Positions 1 through 9,060 of a DNA stretch of 64,000 bases are shown here, one piece after another. The position numbers and the translations under genes are program-made. Position 1 is the stretch's first letter, and the number at the start of each line of letters is the position of its first letter. The notes beneath the pieces are model-generated. The model was given only the letters and a program-made list of their open reading frames with translations. It searched no databases and was not told the DNA's origin. The stretch is from Ligilactobacillus animalis KCTC 3501 = DSM 20602 (GTDB lineage: Bacteria; Bacillota; Bacilli; Lactobacillales; Lactobacillaceae), in NCBI RefSeq assembly GCF_001434535.1, contig NZ_AYYW01000003.1, positions 159,191-223,190 of the forward strand, given 5' to 3'.

Positions 1-2
1 TG

Positions 3-113
3 TCAATCATTTACTATACTATGTGTGAATTTTTTGTTACTCATGTCATCAACCTAAAACTTCACCGCCACAGCAATCCATTCCTTCGTCACCACAAGCC
101 TTATTCTAGCTAA
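3..113 (+). other. Open frame running in from the window edge
   Basis: An open frame enters from the left edge and stops at TAA 111-113, immediately before a terminator-like hairpin. It could be the last 36 codons of a plus-strand gene outside the window. The residues match nothing I recognise, so it may also be chance. Confidence 0.2.
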
Positions 114-116
114 AAT

Positions 117-145
117 AACCCAACTTACAAGTTGAGTTTTTTATA
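117..145. terminator. Bidirectional terminator-like hairpin
   Basis: The arms AACCCAACTT and AAGTTGAGTT are followed by a T run on the plus strand. The minus strand also ends in T-rich sequence, so it could serve both directions. Confidence 0.55.
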
Positions 146-160
146 TTAATTTTTCACCAC

Positions 161-195
161 AAAAAGACCCCAGCAACCTCGCTGGGGCCTTCTCA
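161..195 (-). terminator. Terminator of the mur operon
   Basis: On the minus strand a strong GC stem (GGCCCCAGC / GCTGGGGTC) is followed by TTTTT just past the murR stop codon. Confidence 0.8.
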
Positions 196-1050
196 TTTAT
201 GCTTATCTTCCAACATTCTGATCACATCACGCGTCTGTTCTAGCTTCTGGTAGCTCTCGGAAAAATTATCAGAGACATACATGTAAAACAAAATATCCAC
301 CACATACAATTGTGACATCAAACTCATCGTAGCAGCCGTCCGCATCTGATAATCTTCACCTGACAACGAGAATAATAAGTGATCGGCCAAACTGGCTAAC
401 TTAGAGTCCTCGCGGGAACTGATCGCGACCACTGGAACTTCCATCTGTCGGGCGATCTCAGCAAGATCTAGGACTTCTTTAGTCTCACCTTTCATCGAAA
501 TAGCGATGAAGATCGTATCGGTCTTATGGATCGCTAATGCTGAAACAAATAGATGTGTGTCTTGTAAAAAAATCACCTTTTTACCGATCCGACTGAATTT
601 TTGCAAGATGTCTTGGGCTACGATCGCCGAAGCACCGATACCAAAAACAAAGATCATCTCTTTTTGCTTGATCAGTTTGGCTACTTGTGCGACCGTTTCG
701 TCATTTAAAGCATTATTTGTCGTCTCGACCATATGATTGATCCGAACTTTTAACTTATTCTTGATCGTCTTAGGCGTCTCAGTATCACTGACTTCCTCAT
801 AATATTTTCCGTCATCATTATGCACGATATAGGCCGCACTTAATTTTTGCTTGAATTGTGAAAAGCCATCGTAGCCTAAACGACGGGAAAATCTGACCAA
901 AGCAGCTGAGGAACTGCCGATCTCTTGGGCTACTTCTTGTGCACTCTTATCTAAGATCTGATCGCCGACTTCAAAGATATAATCCGCTATTTTTTTCTCG
1001 ACCGGCGTAAAATTTGAATAATTTTGCCGGATCACTAGTAAAGCATCCAT
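193..1050 (-). CDS. murR: MurR/RpiR-family transcriptional regulator
   Basis: A 285-residue RpiR-family regulator. An N-terminal helix-turn-helix (about residues 25-60, containing EVAQEIGSSSAALVRFSRRL) precedes a SIS sugar-phosphate-binding domain (about residues 120-260). It is the last gene of a co-directional cluster with mupG, murQ and murP, spaced 58 bp from murP. In known mur clusters the regulator senses MurNAc-6-phosphate and controls the catabolic genes, so autoregulation of this operon through the palindromes at 5033-5091 is likely. The start ATG has GGAGACG upstream. The family assignment is firm; the ligand is inferred from context. Confidence 0.88.
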   Translation of the reverse strand: MDALLVIRQNYSNFTPVEKKIADYIFEVGDQILDKSAQEVAQEIGSSSAALVRFSRRLGYDGFSQFKQKLSAAYIVHNDDGKYYEEVSDTETPKTIKNKLKVRINHMVETTNNALNDETVAQVAKLIKQKEMIFVFGIGASAIVAQDILQKFSRIGKKVIFLQDTHLFVSALAIHKTDTIFIAISMKGETKEVLDLAEIARQMEVPVVAISSREDSKLASLADHLLFSLSGEDYQMRTAATMSLMSQLYVVDILFYMYVSDNFSESYQKLEQTRDVIRMLEDKHK

Positions 1051-1108
1051 AGATTCGTCTCCATTCTTTACCCATGATTATATCAAAGTCGGTCCCATTT
1101 CCCCAAAC

Positions 1109-3061
1109 TCACGCTTTGATCTCTAATAACTCAGCTCCTTGTGTAACATTTTGGTCAGCCACCACTTCTACTGCTTGATATTCACTACTATTAGGGATGA
1201 CGATCGGAGTGAGCGTTTCGAAGCCCTTAGCTTTTAAAAGTTCAAGGTCAACTTTCAACAACAGATCGCCAACTTTTACATGATCATTTACAGCGACAAA
1301 GCTTTCAAAGCCTTGCCCCCGAAGTTCGACGGTATCCATTCCGACATGGATCAATATTTCGATTCCAGCATCACTTGTTATCCCGACGGCATGTTTAGTT
1401 GGCAACAGTGAAGTTATTGTCCCAGAAACAGGCGCACAGATCTCACCTGTACTTGGTTCGATCGCTACACCAGCGCCCATCATACCACTAGAAAATACTT
1501 GATCATTGACACTTGCTAATGCTTTAACATCTCCGGCAACTGGTGCCACGATTTTAGCTGTTTCAAAATCAGCTGGTCGTTGAACTTTCAATGTTGGTTC
1601 GATGATCTCTTGCGGGCCATCAGCTTCATAATTATCCGCTTTCATTTTTGCGTCGGCTGGGATCCCGAAGAAATAAGTTGCTACAAAGCCACCGAGATAA
1701 CCACCTAGTAACCCACATAAGTAGATCCACCATTTTCCATCAGCGATCAAAGGCAACAAGGCTACACCAGACGGTCCGATCGCGATCGCACCAGCATTGC
1801 CTAAAGCCCCGATGACTGCACCGCCGATACCACCACCGATACATGCCGTTACAAACGGTCGGCCTAATGGCAAAGTGATCCCATAGATCAAAGGTTCACC
1901 GATCCCTAAGATCCCAACGGGTAAAGCACCTTTGACCCGTTCAACAAATTCTTTATCCTTGCGCAATCTGATCCACAAAGCGATCGCTGCTCCGACTTGA
2001 CCAGCCCCTGCCATTGCCAAAACTGGCAATAATTGAGTCGAACCTGTCTTAGAGATCATTTCTAAATGGATCGGTGTCAAAATCTGATGTAATCCAAACA
2101 TTACCATTGGCAAGAACAAGGCCCCGAGGATAAAGCCGGAAATGCCACCACCAACATTCAATACAAAATTGATCGCTCCAACTAAGCTGGCCGAGATCAC
2201 CCCTGCAACTGGCATGATCAAGAAGATCTCGATCAAACCTAAAACTAATAGACTGATAGTTGGCGTTATAATAATATCAAGTGATTCAGGCACGAGCTTA
2301 TGCATTTGTTTTTCAAATAATGATAGCAACCAAACTGCAAAAATAACACCAATGATCCCACCTTGTCCAGGGGAAAGCGCCGCACCATTAAAAACATTTT
2401 TCAGTGGTGCATTCGGATCCATCCCGCTCAACAAGGAGACGGCCCCGATGACACCCCCGAGTGCTGGGGTCGCACCAAATTCTTGTGCCGAATTCAACCC
2501 GACATAGATCGCTAAATAAGTGAAGATCCCACCTTGAATGATCTTGAGTACTGTGATGATCTGAGTCCAGGTGGCTGCATCTAGCGTTCCAGCTGTGACT
2601 AAATTTCCTAAGATCGAAGCCAAGCCCCCGATCAAACCGGCCCCAACAAAGGCTGGGATCAAAGGAACAAAGATCTTAGAGATCGTATTGAGCAAAGCTT
2701 TGAATTCAGACGGTTTATTGTACTTAGCTTTAGCATCAGCCTTAGTTTTTGCCATCAATTCATCCATTGACTCTTGATCAGCGTGAGGAAATGTTTCGCC
2801 TAGCTTTACTCCGACCATATCGACCATTGCCTGGGCAACTTTATTGACGGTTCCAGGGCCAACAACGACTTGCAAAGTTTCATCTTCAACTACACCCATG
2901 ACCCCTTTGATCTGTTTTAGACCAGCTATATTTACCTTAGAATTATCAATGATCGTCATTCTGACCCGTGTCATACAGTGGATCACTTTTAAAACATTTT
3001 CTGGTCCGCCAACATTAGTATAGATCTCACGGGCGATCCGCGTTACTTTATCTTCAGTCAT
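1109..3061 (-). CDS. murP: PTS EIIBCA transporter for MurNAc or the MurNAc-GlcNAc disaccharide
   Basis: A 650-residue single-chain PTS permease. EIIB lies at the N terminus, with the phosphoryl-accepting Cys29 in KVIHCMTRVRM. A multi-span EIIC follows (about residues 115-470), then a glucose-type EIIA at the C terminus with His572 in EILIHVGMDTVEL. It imports and phosphorylates a sugar at the membrane. The sequence alone fits the sucrose/beta-glucoside/MurNAc family; the flanking murQ and mupG point to muropeptide sugar. The fused EIIA domain means no separate Crr protein is needed, unlike E. coli murP. It starts 18 bp after murQ ends. Confidence 0.85.
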   Translation of the reverse strand: MTEDKVTRIAREIYTNVGGPENVLKVIHCMTRVRMTIIDNSKVNIAGLKQIKGVMGVVEDETLQVVVGPGTVNKVAQAMVDMVGVKLGETFPHADQESMDELMAKTKADAKAKYNKPSEFKALLNTISKIFVPLIPAFVGAGLIGGLASILGNLVTAGTLDAATWTQIITVLKIIQGGIFTYLAIYVGLNSAQEFGATPALGGVIGAVSLLSGMDPNAPLKNVFNGAALSPGQGGIIGVIFAVWLLSLFEKQMHKLVPESLDIIITPTISLLVLGLIEIFLIMPVAGVISASLVGAINFVLNVGGGISGFILGALFLPMVMFGLHQILTPIHLEMISKTGSTQLLPVLAMAGAGQVGAAIALWIRLRKDKEFVERVKGALPVGILGIGEPLIYGITLPLGRPFVTACIGGGIGGAVIGALGNAGAIAIGPSGVALLPLIADGKWWIYLCGLLGGYLGGFVATYFFGIPADAKMKADNYEADGPQEIIEPTLKVQRPADFETAKIVAPVAGDVKALASVNDQVFSSGMMGAGVAIEPSTGEICAPVSGTITSLLPTKHAVGITSDAGIEILIHVGMDTVELRGQGFESFVAVNDHVKVGDLLLKVDLELLKAKGFETLTPIVIPNSSEYQAVEVVADQNVTQGAELLEIKA

Positions 3062-3079
3062 CTTGCTTACTTCCTTTCA

Positions 3080-3973
3080 TCAATTATCTAGTGTATCTTT
3101 GACAAAACCATCCGCTTGTTGCAATTTCTCTAACCCTGCTTTAGCCGAACAATTCGTCAAGATCATTACGATCGCTAATTTAACATTTTGCCCAGCTTCG
3201 GCAAATTTTTGTTCAGCTAATTCATAATTACAATCGGTAGCCTGCATGATGATCCGTTTACTGCGTTCAACTAATTTTTCATTTGTTGGTCTAACATCGA
3301 CCATCAAATTATTATAGACTTTACCGATCTTGATCATTGAGATCGTTGAGATCATGTTTAAGATCAATTTTTGAGCTGTCCCGGCTTTTAACCGTGTCGA
3401 GCCAGTCAAAAATTCCGGTCCACAGTCTACCTCGATCGGAAAATCGGCATATTCAGAGATCTCGGCGTCTAAATTGCAGGCTAAACTGGCAGTCTTTGCT
3501 CCGATGCTTTGGGCATATTCTAAACCGCCGATCACATATGGCGTGCGCCCACTTGCGGCGATCCCTACAACAACATCATCTGCCGTCAAATCTAAAGCTT
3601 TAAGATCATTTTTAGCCAATCCTCGATCATCTTCTGCCCCTTCGACTGCTAGGGTCATCGCCTTCTTTCCACCAGCGATCAATCCAACGACTTGGGAGGC
3701 TGGTACCCCAAATGTGGGCACACATTCAGCTGCATCTAAGACGCCTAAACGCCCACTCGTTCCAGCTCCCAAATAGATCAAACGTGCCTTATTTTTAAAT
3801 GCTGTTATAACTGCTTTGATCACAGGTTCGATCTGCGGTAACACTTTTTGGACTGCCAAAGCTACTTTTTGATCTTCCAGATTCATTTTTTGTAAAGCTT
3901 CTTGGATACTCATTTCATCCAAATGCAAAGTCGCTTCGTTTCTTCTTTCAGTTGTTAATTTTGCTAGATCCAT
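3080..3973 (-). CDS. murQ: N-acetylmuramic acid 6-phosphate etherase
   Basis: A 297-residue MurQ, the usual length. It cleaves the D-lactyl ether of MurNAc-6-phosphate to give GlcNAc-6-phosphate and D-lactate. The SIS-domain signature GAGTSGRLG (about residues 70-78), the AAECVPTFG segment carrying the catalytic Glu, and the [11 protein letters not shown] loop are all present. It starts 3 bp after the mupG stop, so translational coupling is likely. With MurP upstream of it in the pathway and NagA/NagB elsewhere, it completes entry of wall-derived sugar into glycolysis. Confidence 0.95.
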   Translation of the reverse strand: MDLAKLTTERRNEATLHLDEMSIQEALQKMNLEDQKVALAVQKVLPQIEPVIKAVITAFKNKARLIYLGAGTSGRLGVLDAAECVPTFGVPASQVVGLIAGGKKAMTLAVEGAEDDRGLAKNDLKALDLTADDVVVGIAASGRTPYVIGGLEYAQSIGAKTASLACNLDAEISEYADFPIEVDCGPEFLTGSTRLKAGTAQKLILNMISTISMIKIGKVYNNLMVDVRPTNEKLVERSKRIIMQATDCNYELAEQKFAEAGQNVKLAIVMILTNCSAKAGLEKLQQADGFVKDTLDN

Positions 3974-3976
3974 TTC

Positions 3977-5017
3977 TTATTCCTCCACTAATCTAAATTT
4001 TTGTCCTGAACCGATATATTCCAGCAGCCCTAAATAGCCAGCGCTTACATTTCCTAAAACATTAACTTTAGGATCAGCTGGCAGATCTTGTTTGACCAGT
4101 TGAACTTCTCCTATATAACGGCCATATTTACAGTTATCGATCGTTAAGCTCCCACGACTACGAGGATGCGTATTTTCAGGGACGATCTGTGTGAGCACAT
4201 GTTTGCGCGCATTGGCACTTCTAATGACTAACTCGGCTACATCCCGCCGATTTTCATGCTCACCCATAACTTGAAGACACAGCGGTATCTCTGGTTTTAT
4301 ACGCAAAGTGATCACCTGTCTATCAAAATATACCTTTAAGCGCTCCAGTGTATTGGCTTCGAGTCCTGGATCACCTAAGTAGACGCCAGTAACACCTAAA
4401 TTTTTCAACTCGACCCAAGCCACCAACGGATCAAGATACCGCTGTTTTTCTAGCGTTGGCAACCCTTGATACAGGGGATATCTCAAATTTTTGTCTCCAG
4501 CAATAAAGGCATTGATCTTCAAACCATGTGCTCTCAAAAATGCGTTTTGTTCGCAAAAATAATTTTTAGCTAGTCCCGTTTCTGGACGCGGGTAGTAATT
4601 ATGCCAAGCTTCTAGGCGAGTAAAATCAGCCCCTGCTTTGGTCAAAGTTATAATATCATTTGCTGTGATCGTGCTGGCATTCAGACCGATCGTAAACTCA
4701 TGACTTAATTTAGCGATCATTGTTAGCTCGAGCTCATCATCAGCCCGCAGACCGGTAACACCAAATTGCTTCATTTGTTCTAACTCTAGCCCACTTCGCT
4801 TCAGAGCTGGGCCTGAAATGTCGACCATCAGAGCTAGCCCATTTTGCTGGGCTAGCTCACCCAAAGCCATCAGTCTAGCTTCATATTTAGTTGCATCATC
4901 TTCAGGCAAATTAAGCGAGGTGAATATCCCTTCAAATCCCGCCTGTGCCATCTGTTCGATATACTTTACTGTTTGTGGGGTGAGATCTTGGTCCATAAAA
5001 ATCGAAAAACCGTTCAT
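3977..5017 (-). CDS. mupG: DUF871 protein, 6-phospho-N-acetylmuramidase MupG
   Basis: A 346-residue DUF871 protein with a TIM-barrel N-terminal part and a small cyclophilin-like C-terminal part. The characterised Staphylococcus aureus member MupG hydrolyses MurNAc-6P-GlcNAc inside the cell to MurNAc-6P and GlcNAc. It is the first gene of the mur operon, has an AGGAAGGAG ribosome site, and follows the promoter at 5062-5090. Its presence suggests that the PTS imports a MurNAc-GlcNAc disaccharide rather than free MurNAc. The function is inferred from the family and from gene order shared with S. aureus. Confidence 0.85.
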   Translation of the reverse strand: MNGFSIFMDQDLTPQTVKYIEQMAQAGFEGIFTSLNLPEDDATKYEARLMALGELAQQNGLALMVDISGPALKRSGLELEQMKQFGVTGLRADDELELTMIAKLSHEFTIGLNASTITANDIITLTKAGADFTRLEAWHNYYPRPETGLAKNYFCEQNAFLRAHGLKINAFIAGDKNLRYPLYQGLPTLEKQRYLDPLVAWVELKNLGVTGVYLGDPGLEANTLERLKVYFDRQVITLRIKPEIPLCLQVMGEHENRRDVAELVIRSANARKHVLTQIVPENTHPRSRGSLTIDNCKYGRYIGEVQLVKQDLPADPKVNVLGNVSAGYLGLLEYIGSGQKFRLVEE

Positions 5018-5032
5018 GCTTACTCCTTCCTA

Positions 5033-5091
5033 ATGAAATATCATTTCATGTTTGCGGTTTCATTATACGATTTTTGAATTATAATTTCAAA
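5033..5091 (-). promoter_or_regulatory. mur operon promoter with two palindromes and a cre-like site
   Basis: On the minus strand TTGAAA (5090-5085), a 17-bp spacer and TATAAT (5067-5062) form a near-consensus promoter. An imperfect palindrome overlaps the -35 (5073-5091, TTTGAATTATAATTTCAAA). A 7-3-7 palindrome ATGAAAT-ATC-ATTTCAT (5033-5049) lies downstream of the start. Between them, 5049-5062 read on the minus strand is TGAAACCGCAAACA, one mismatch from the CcpA cre consensus. This arrangement fits repression by MurR and CcpA. Confidence 0.75.
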
Positions 5092-5145
5092 CAAAAAGTA
5101 TTTTTATTTTATACTACGAAATATTATTTCTAAAAATATTAAAAA

Positions 5146-5172
5146 ATACACCTTCAATTACTGAAGATGCAT
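5146..5172 (-). terminator. Terminator after the 5.2 kb helper gene
   Basis: On the minus strand the stem ATGCATCTTCA / TGAAGGTGTAT is followed by TTTTTT. Confidence 0.7.
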
Positions 5173-5175
5173 TTC

Positions 5176-5523
5176 TTAATAAGCTATTTCCCCAAATTCC
5201 CGGCAGATCTGCTTAGCCGACTTGCTCACAGCTTTGGCCAGCTCGCCTTCTATCGCTTCAGGCAAGATCTCAATGTCATGGGTAATATTTTCTTGTATCT
5301 CATTGATATATGAATCGAGCTCAGTCATCCCTTTTTCAAGAAGCGTATCTTTCTTAGCTAGCTTGCTTGGAGCTACAGTTTCCAATATCATCAAACGTTG
5401 TACTAATTTTTTGAGCTGTTTTAACGCAGTCGCGACCACCGTATGATCATTGGCCAAAGTTCCTTTGTATACCAGCTGAGTCTGGGTCTGAAGTGCCATT
5501 TAGATAGCTAAAGTGTTCATCAT
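5176..5523 (-). pseudogene. Small helical protein, possible type VII helper (DUF3130-like), early stop
   Basis: The good ribosome site AAAGGAGG lies just before ATG at 5523, but the frame reaches TAA (5502-5500) after seven codons. The remaining 107-residue frame restarts at ATG 5499 without a ribosome site. The protein is all-helical and charged, with no signal peptide or cysteine cluster. It overlaps the stop of the upstream gene (ATGA at 5520-5523). Its position after a DUF3958-like gene and a lipase remnant suggests a small helper of a type VII secreted lipase. That family call comes from context and general character, not from a motif I can point to. Confidence 0.45.
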
Positions 5524-5777
5524 GACCGCCTCCTTTGCTGTAAAAATTCCACCTCTAATTTATCCTGTTGCCTCCGATCGTCCACACGGTATTCTTCCCA
5601 TTCAAGCTCTAATTTTTGGCGATTTGTTCGATAAGCATCATGCGAGGTTTCGGCTAAGCTTGCATGCAATCGTTCCACTTTTGAAAGCTCCTGTGGCTCA
5701 GCATCGTTTTGGCGTAAACACTGATAGGTCACATCAGCTATCTCATAATAGATTTGGGCCAACTTGTGGTCGAGCAT
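5520..5777 (-). pseudogene. DUF3958-like helper protein, probably 5'-truncated
   Basis: This is an 85-residue coiled-coil-like frame ending in alternating charged residues (KLELEWEEYRVDDRRQQDKL), the character of DUF3958 helpers of LXG and lipase effectors of the type VII system. ATG 5777 has no convincing ribosome site. The frame stays open upstream (AYEQQQEELA) to a stop near 5811, so the true start was probably lost in a deletion that joined it to the lipase remnant. The family call is tentative. Confidence 0.4.
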
Positions 5778-5799
5778 GGCAAGCTCTTCTTGCTGCTGT

Positions 5800-5985
5800 T
5801 CATATGCTTTTTACAGTTATCTTTGCTTTAGGATAGCGTTTTTGAATATAATCAGCGTAACCTAATGCAGTATCGAATTGGCTCACTGGTGACTCAAAGA
5901 GTTAGACCAGATCTTTGGTTTGAGATAAAGTTTCATCCACACTAAGACTCACTAATATCCGATGTTTTTTATAATTTGCACAACA
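5800..5985 (-). pseudogene. Remnant of a class 3-type lipase (type VII effector-like)
   Basis: One minus-strand frame reads SLSVDETLSQTKDLV, an in-frame TAA, then FDTALGYADYIQKRYPKAK and ITV before a stop at 5800. In secreted lipases of this group, an ALxYAxYIxxKYPxAKITV segment leads directly into the GHSLGG nucleophile elbow, which is missing here. The gene is therefore cut just before its active site and has an internal stop. The order lipase, DUF3958-like, small helical helper matches that of the S. aureus TslA lipase and its downstream helpers. Confidence 0.55.
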
Positions 5986-5987
5986 AA

Positions 5988-6020
5988 AATAGACCTACAC
6001 CGTTCAGCATAGGTCTAAGT
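5988..6020 (-). terminator. Terminator after the HAD phosphatase
   Basis: The minus-strand hairpin AGACCTATGC / GGTGTAGGTCT is followed by ATTTTTG. Confidence 0.75.
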
Positions 6021-6033
6021 CCTCTATTTATCG

Positions 6034-6857
6034 TTATTTTTTCAGTGCTAATTCCATGATTGCTTGGGCTACTCCATCATGGTCGTTATCCACGGTATGG
6101 TGTGTGGCAACTTCTTTGACCGCTGGGATCGCATTCCCCATTGCAACACCTGTACCTGCAAATTTGAGCATTGAGATATCATTTTCCTCATCCCCGATCG
6201 CCATCACATTATCCGCCGTCAAATCAAGGATCTCACACAATTTAACAAGTGCATTACCCTTATTGACGCCTTTTGCATAGGCTTCGTAATAAAATTGTGC
6301 TGTCTTCATCAAGTCTAAGCGATCTTTGACAGGTTCAAAATATTCCTGCTTGGCGATCGCAGGGTCAAGAATTTCAGCATCTTCGATATACATAGCTTTA
6401 ACAAGCGGGATCTCGCGCATTTCTTCGGGCGTCCGATATGAGACCGGCATCGACACCAAGTTTGCTTCGTAGAGTGTGTAATAGCCAATATCCTTATTAC
6501 ACGTATAGATTCGCTCGGTATTGATCGCTTGGAAATGCAAATTCAATTTGCGAGCGATCGCTTCTAAATCGACAAAATCGTCTCGTCGTAGCTGATCCCT
6601 TTTTGGAAGATCAGCTTACCACTCGTGGTCTCAACGACTGCCCCACCAAAACAAACTACATATTGGTCATCTTGGTCCGCTAGATCTAGCTGGGCCAAGA
6701 AATCAGTCACTCCTGCTAACGGACGTCCTGTGCAAATGACGACTTTGATCCCTTGAGCAGTGGCTTGCTTGATGGTTTCTTTGACTTTTGGCGTTAGCTT
6801 CCCTTTAGAATTGACCAAAGTCCCATCAATATCGATCGCGATCAGTTTAATATCCAT
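6034..6857 (-). pseudogene. Cof-type HAD sugar phosphatase, frameshifted
   Basis: Two frames together make one Cof/YidA-type HAD hydrolase of about 270 residues. The first (6857-6564) carries the nucleophile motif DIDGTLVNS and motif II ICTGRP. The second (from about 6580 to 6034) carries GDEENDISML and GVAMGNA of motifs III/IV. At 6575-6587 the first frame reads ISYDETILSI then stop. One reading shift there gives DFVDLEAIARKLNLHF, which joins smoothly to the second part. A short duplication in the GACGAGACGAT stretch may be the cause. It would act on a cytosolic sugar phosphate or pyridoxal phosphate if intact. A sequencing error is an alternative. Confidence 0.85.
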
Positions 6858-7343
6858 AACAATATTCCTACCTTCTATTGCATCTGTCCCTATTCTACAC
6901 TAAAGCGCTACCAACTAACATATAATAATACTTTTGGACTAATTCTTTGATCTCAATTAGTTTTAGGCATATCTTAGCAGTTGGATCCCCATTTTTGCAG
7001 AACGTTCTCCCCACTATTATTACCGCTGTCTGCTAACACAGAGCACGGCTCCATTTAATATCCCCCATCATCGTATAGAAAATCTGTCAGTATTTTTTCA
7101 TTATCTACCGTAACGGTTGGAATACTTTTGCTCAATGAAACTAGATCTGTCATACCCACTTTTTATCCACAAATTCCATATTATCTGGTGATGACCCTGC
7201 ATCTGAAAGGACACTTTTTGCAGTTTTTTTTCGATTTTGTAATTGAGCTTTTTTCGATCGATCCATCCATAAATATTCCCCCATATATTATTTTGTGTTC
7301 TCATCAATATGCCACTACCTTATGAAGCAACATAAAATATATT
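6858..7343. other. 486-bp stretch with decayed coding scraps
   Basis: No intact gene is convincing here. On the minus strand short open pieces in different frames follow one another: AKSVLSDAGSSPDNMEFVD near 7230-7160 and MTDLVSLSKSIPTVTVDNEK near 7162-7100. These look like remains of one or two proteins, perhaps a toxin C terminus upstream of or beside the immunity-like gene at 7.3-7.7 kb. Confidence 0.35.
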
Positions 7344-7736
7344 TCAATCATCTTCTTCACAAAGTTCTTTATCTTCCCTAACAGTTTTAAATAAACGAAT
7401 AAATTCTTCAAAACCTTCTGGCCAAGCGTTACTCCCACTTGTCTCTAGGATTTTGCCACTAGCTAAATAAGCAGTAAATGACCATTGTGTACCATCACAT
7501 ACTCCAGGAAAGATATAGTATTCTTGAAATTTATCTATCTCTAACCTATCTAAAACAGTATTGATTTGTTCAAATTGACCATTTGAAATAGTAACTTTAG
7601 TGATAATTGGTTTATCATCAACTAAACTCTCGCCCTCAATTATTTCCATATATCCTTCAACCAGATCCAATGTGTAAGCTTCAGCGGACCCAAGCCAACC
7701 ATATTCACTATAAACTATTTTGTCTATCGTCATCAT
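7344..7736 (-). CDS. Hypothetical protein, possible toxin-immunity protein
   Basis: A 130-residue acidic cytosolic protein with no signal or membrane segment. It ends in a typical small-immunity style segment (SGSNAWPEGFEEFIRLFK) and an acidic tail. GAGGGGAAA precedes tandem ATGs at 7736/7733. I do not recognise a named family with confidence. Its size, acidity and its place among scraps of type VII effector genes suggest an orphan immunity protein whose toxin has decayed. It could equally be an unrelated hypothetical. Confidence 0.5.
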   Translation of the reverse strand: MMTIDKIVYSEYGWLGSAEAYTLDLVEGYMEIIEGESLVDDKPIITKVTISNGQFEQINTVLDRLEIDKFQEYYIFPGVCDGTQWSFTAYLASGKILETSGSNAWPEGFEEFIRLFKTVREDKELCEEDD

Positions 7737-7873
7737 TTTCCCCTCATTTCCTAATACGCATAGATTCTACCACAACTCAGTGGCAGAATTTGCCACTAGA
7801 TTTTTAAATTTGGTGGAATATTTCCCTGATCCCATTAACTATCATAGATAGTGTAAGAAATGGAGGAGTATAT

Positions 7874-8570
7874 ATGTTGAATACACAAGTCATCTATTAT
7901 CAAACTGATGACGGGGGAACTTTCTATTTTCGCCAAAAAGATCTCACACTGATCGATGATCTTGAACGGGCTAGTCGGTGGAACACGAAAAAAGAGGCTC
8001 AGAAAGTTTTGCGCTCCTTGGATAAAAAAGCTTTACCTAATCAAACTATCTTAGCATTACCTAAGCTGAAAGTCGGCTGTGTCGATTACATTGAAGATTT
8101 TGACCTCACCCAAACGATGCTGAGTATTTCAGAGCCAACACCTGAAGATGAATTACTAAACGAATTATTGCAAATGGATCAAGCTGATTTTTTAGCACTG
8201 ATCGATGATATTTCCCATATCATCATGGTACTGCCAGAGCTTAGAAATGTTCTCAAAAACGATGTTAAATACGCCGATTCAGTCATTCTTCAAGATTATC
8301 TACATACTATCGAATTAAGCGATTTTGATCCAAAAACTGGTTATCATCTGGCCCAAAAACTTAAACAAAGTCGGCAAAAACGGCGCTGTGAAAAGGACCG
8401 GCTCCAATTGATCTCTACTCTTAGTTTCTGCTGAAGATGATGTCACGATCACAGTTGAACGCGCTAAAGAAGCCCAAAGATTGCTTCACTCGATCCAAGG
8501 TGAGCGCCATTACCGCTATCACTCTAAAGATATTGAAAATGAATTCGGTGATATGCTCCCTGGGTCATGA
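7874..8570 (+). pseudogene. Hypothetical protein, C terminus out of frame
   Basis: An ATG after GGAGGAG opens a 186-residue frame ending at 8434. From about 8415 a second frame reads SLLLVSAEDDVTITVERAKE and runs on to TGA 8568-8570 with the same base composition. The original protein was therefore probably about 230 residues and lost its C-terminal end through a one-base shift. It is soluble, mixed at the N terminus and helical later; I recognise no domain. Confidence 0.55.
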
Positions 8571-9060
8571 AATCAATGGTATTTTAATACATAGTTACCT
8601 ACTTTTTTAGCTAATTTTGGTATATAAATCAAATTATTTATTTTTTTCATCCTTTTTTGCTATTTTTCGCTGTTTTTCTTTTTTTATCTTTTTATTTTGG
8701 CTTCTATCCCCGCTACACCGCCATTTTTTCTTTTTATTTTCGTACACTTTTAACTATATTTTTTGATTAAATAACGAAATTTTGTGTAATTAGATACTAG
8801 TTCAAATTCATCTGATCACCAGTAAATGAGGGTTTACTCACAATTATTGTTTGAAGCAACTACTAGTTGGTAGTTACACTAGAAGTGGATATTTAAACAA
8901 AAAGACATTTAAAAGCAAATATCTTTTTTTCCATCGATCAAGTGTTAATATAAAATCATAGTCACACTAAAAATTCGTTATCATCGCCATTATTATCAAA
9001 TTCAACCTAATATTTTCTAAAGAATAAAACAAGTAGGTCTAAAATAAGAGGTAATTATTA
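8571..9060. other. 490-bp AT-rich intergenic stretch
   Basis: This stretch is T-rich, with several oligo-T runs and stops in all frames. I see no gene, hairpin family member or RNA here. A toxin (hicA) would be expected next to the hicB remnant but no trace of one is recognisable. Confidence 0.4.

Noticed and set aside
7101..7307. A 68-codon minus-strand frame
   Set aside because: Composition is unlike the neighbours and no ribosome site fits. Better coding character appears as short pieces in the other frames.
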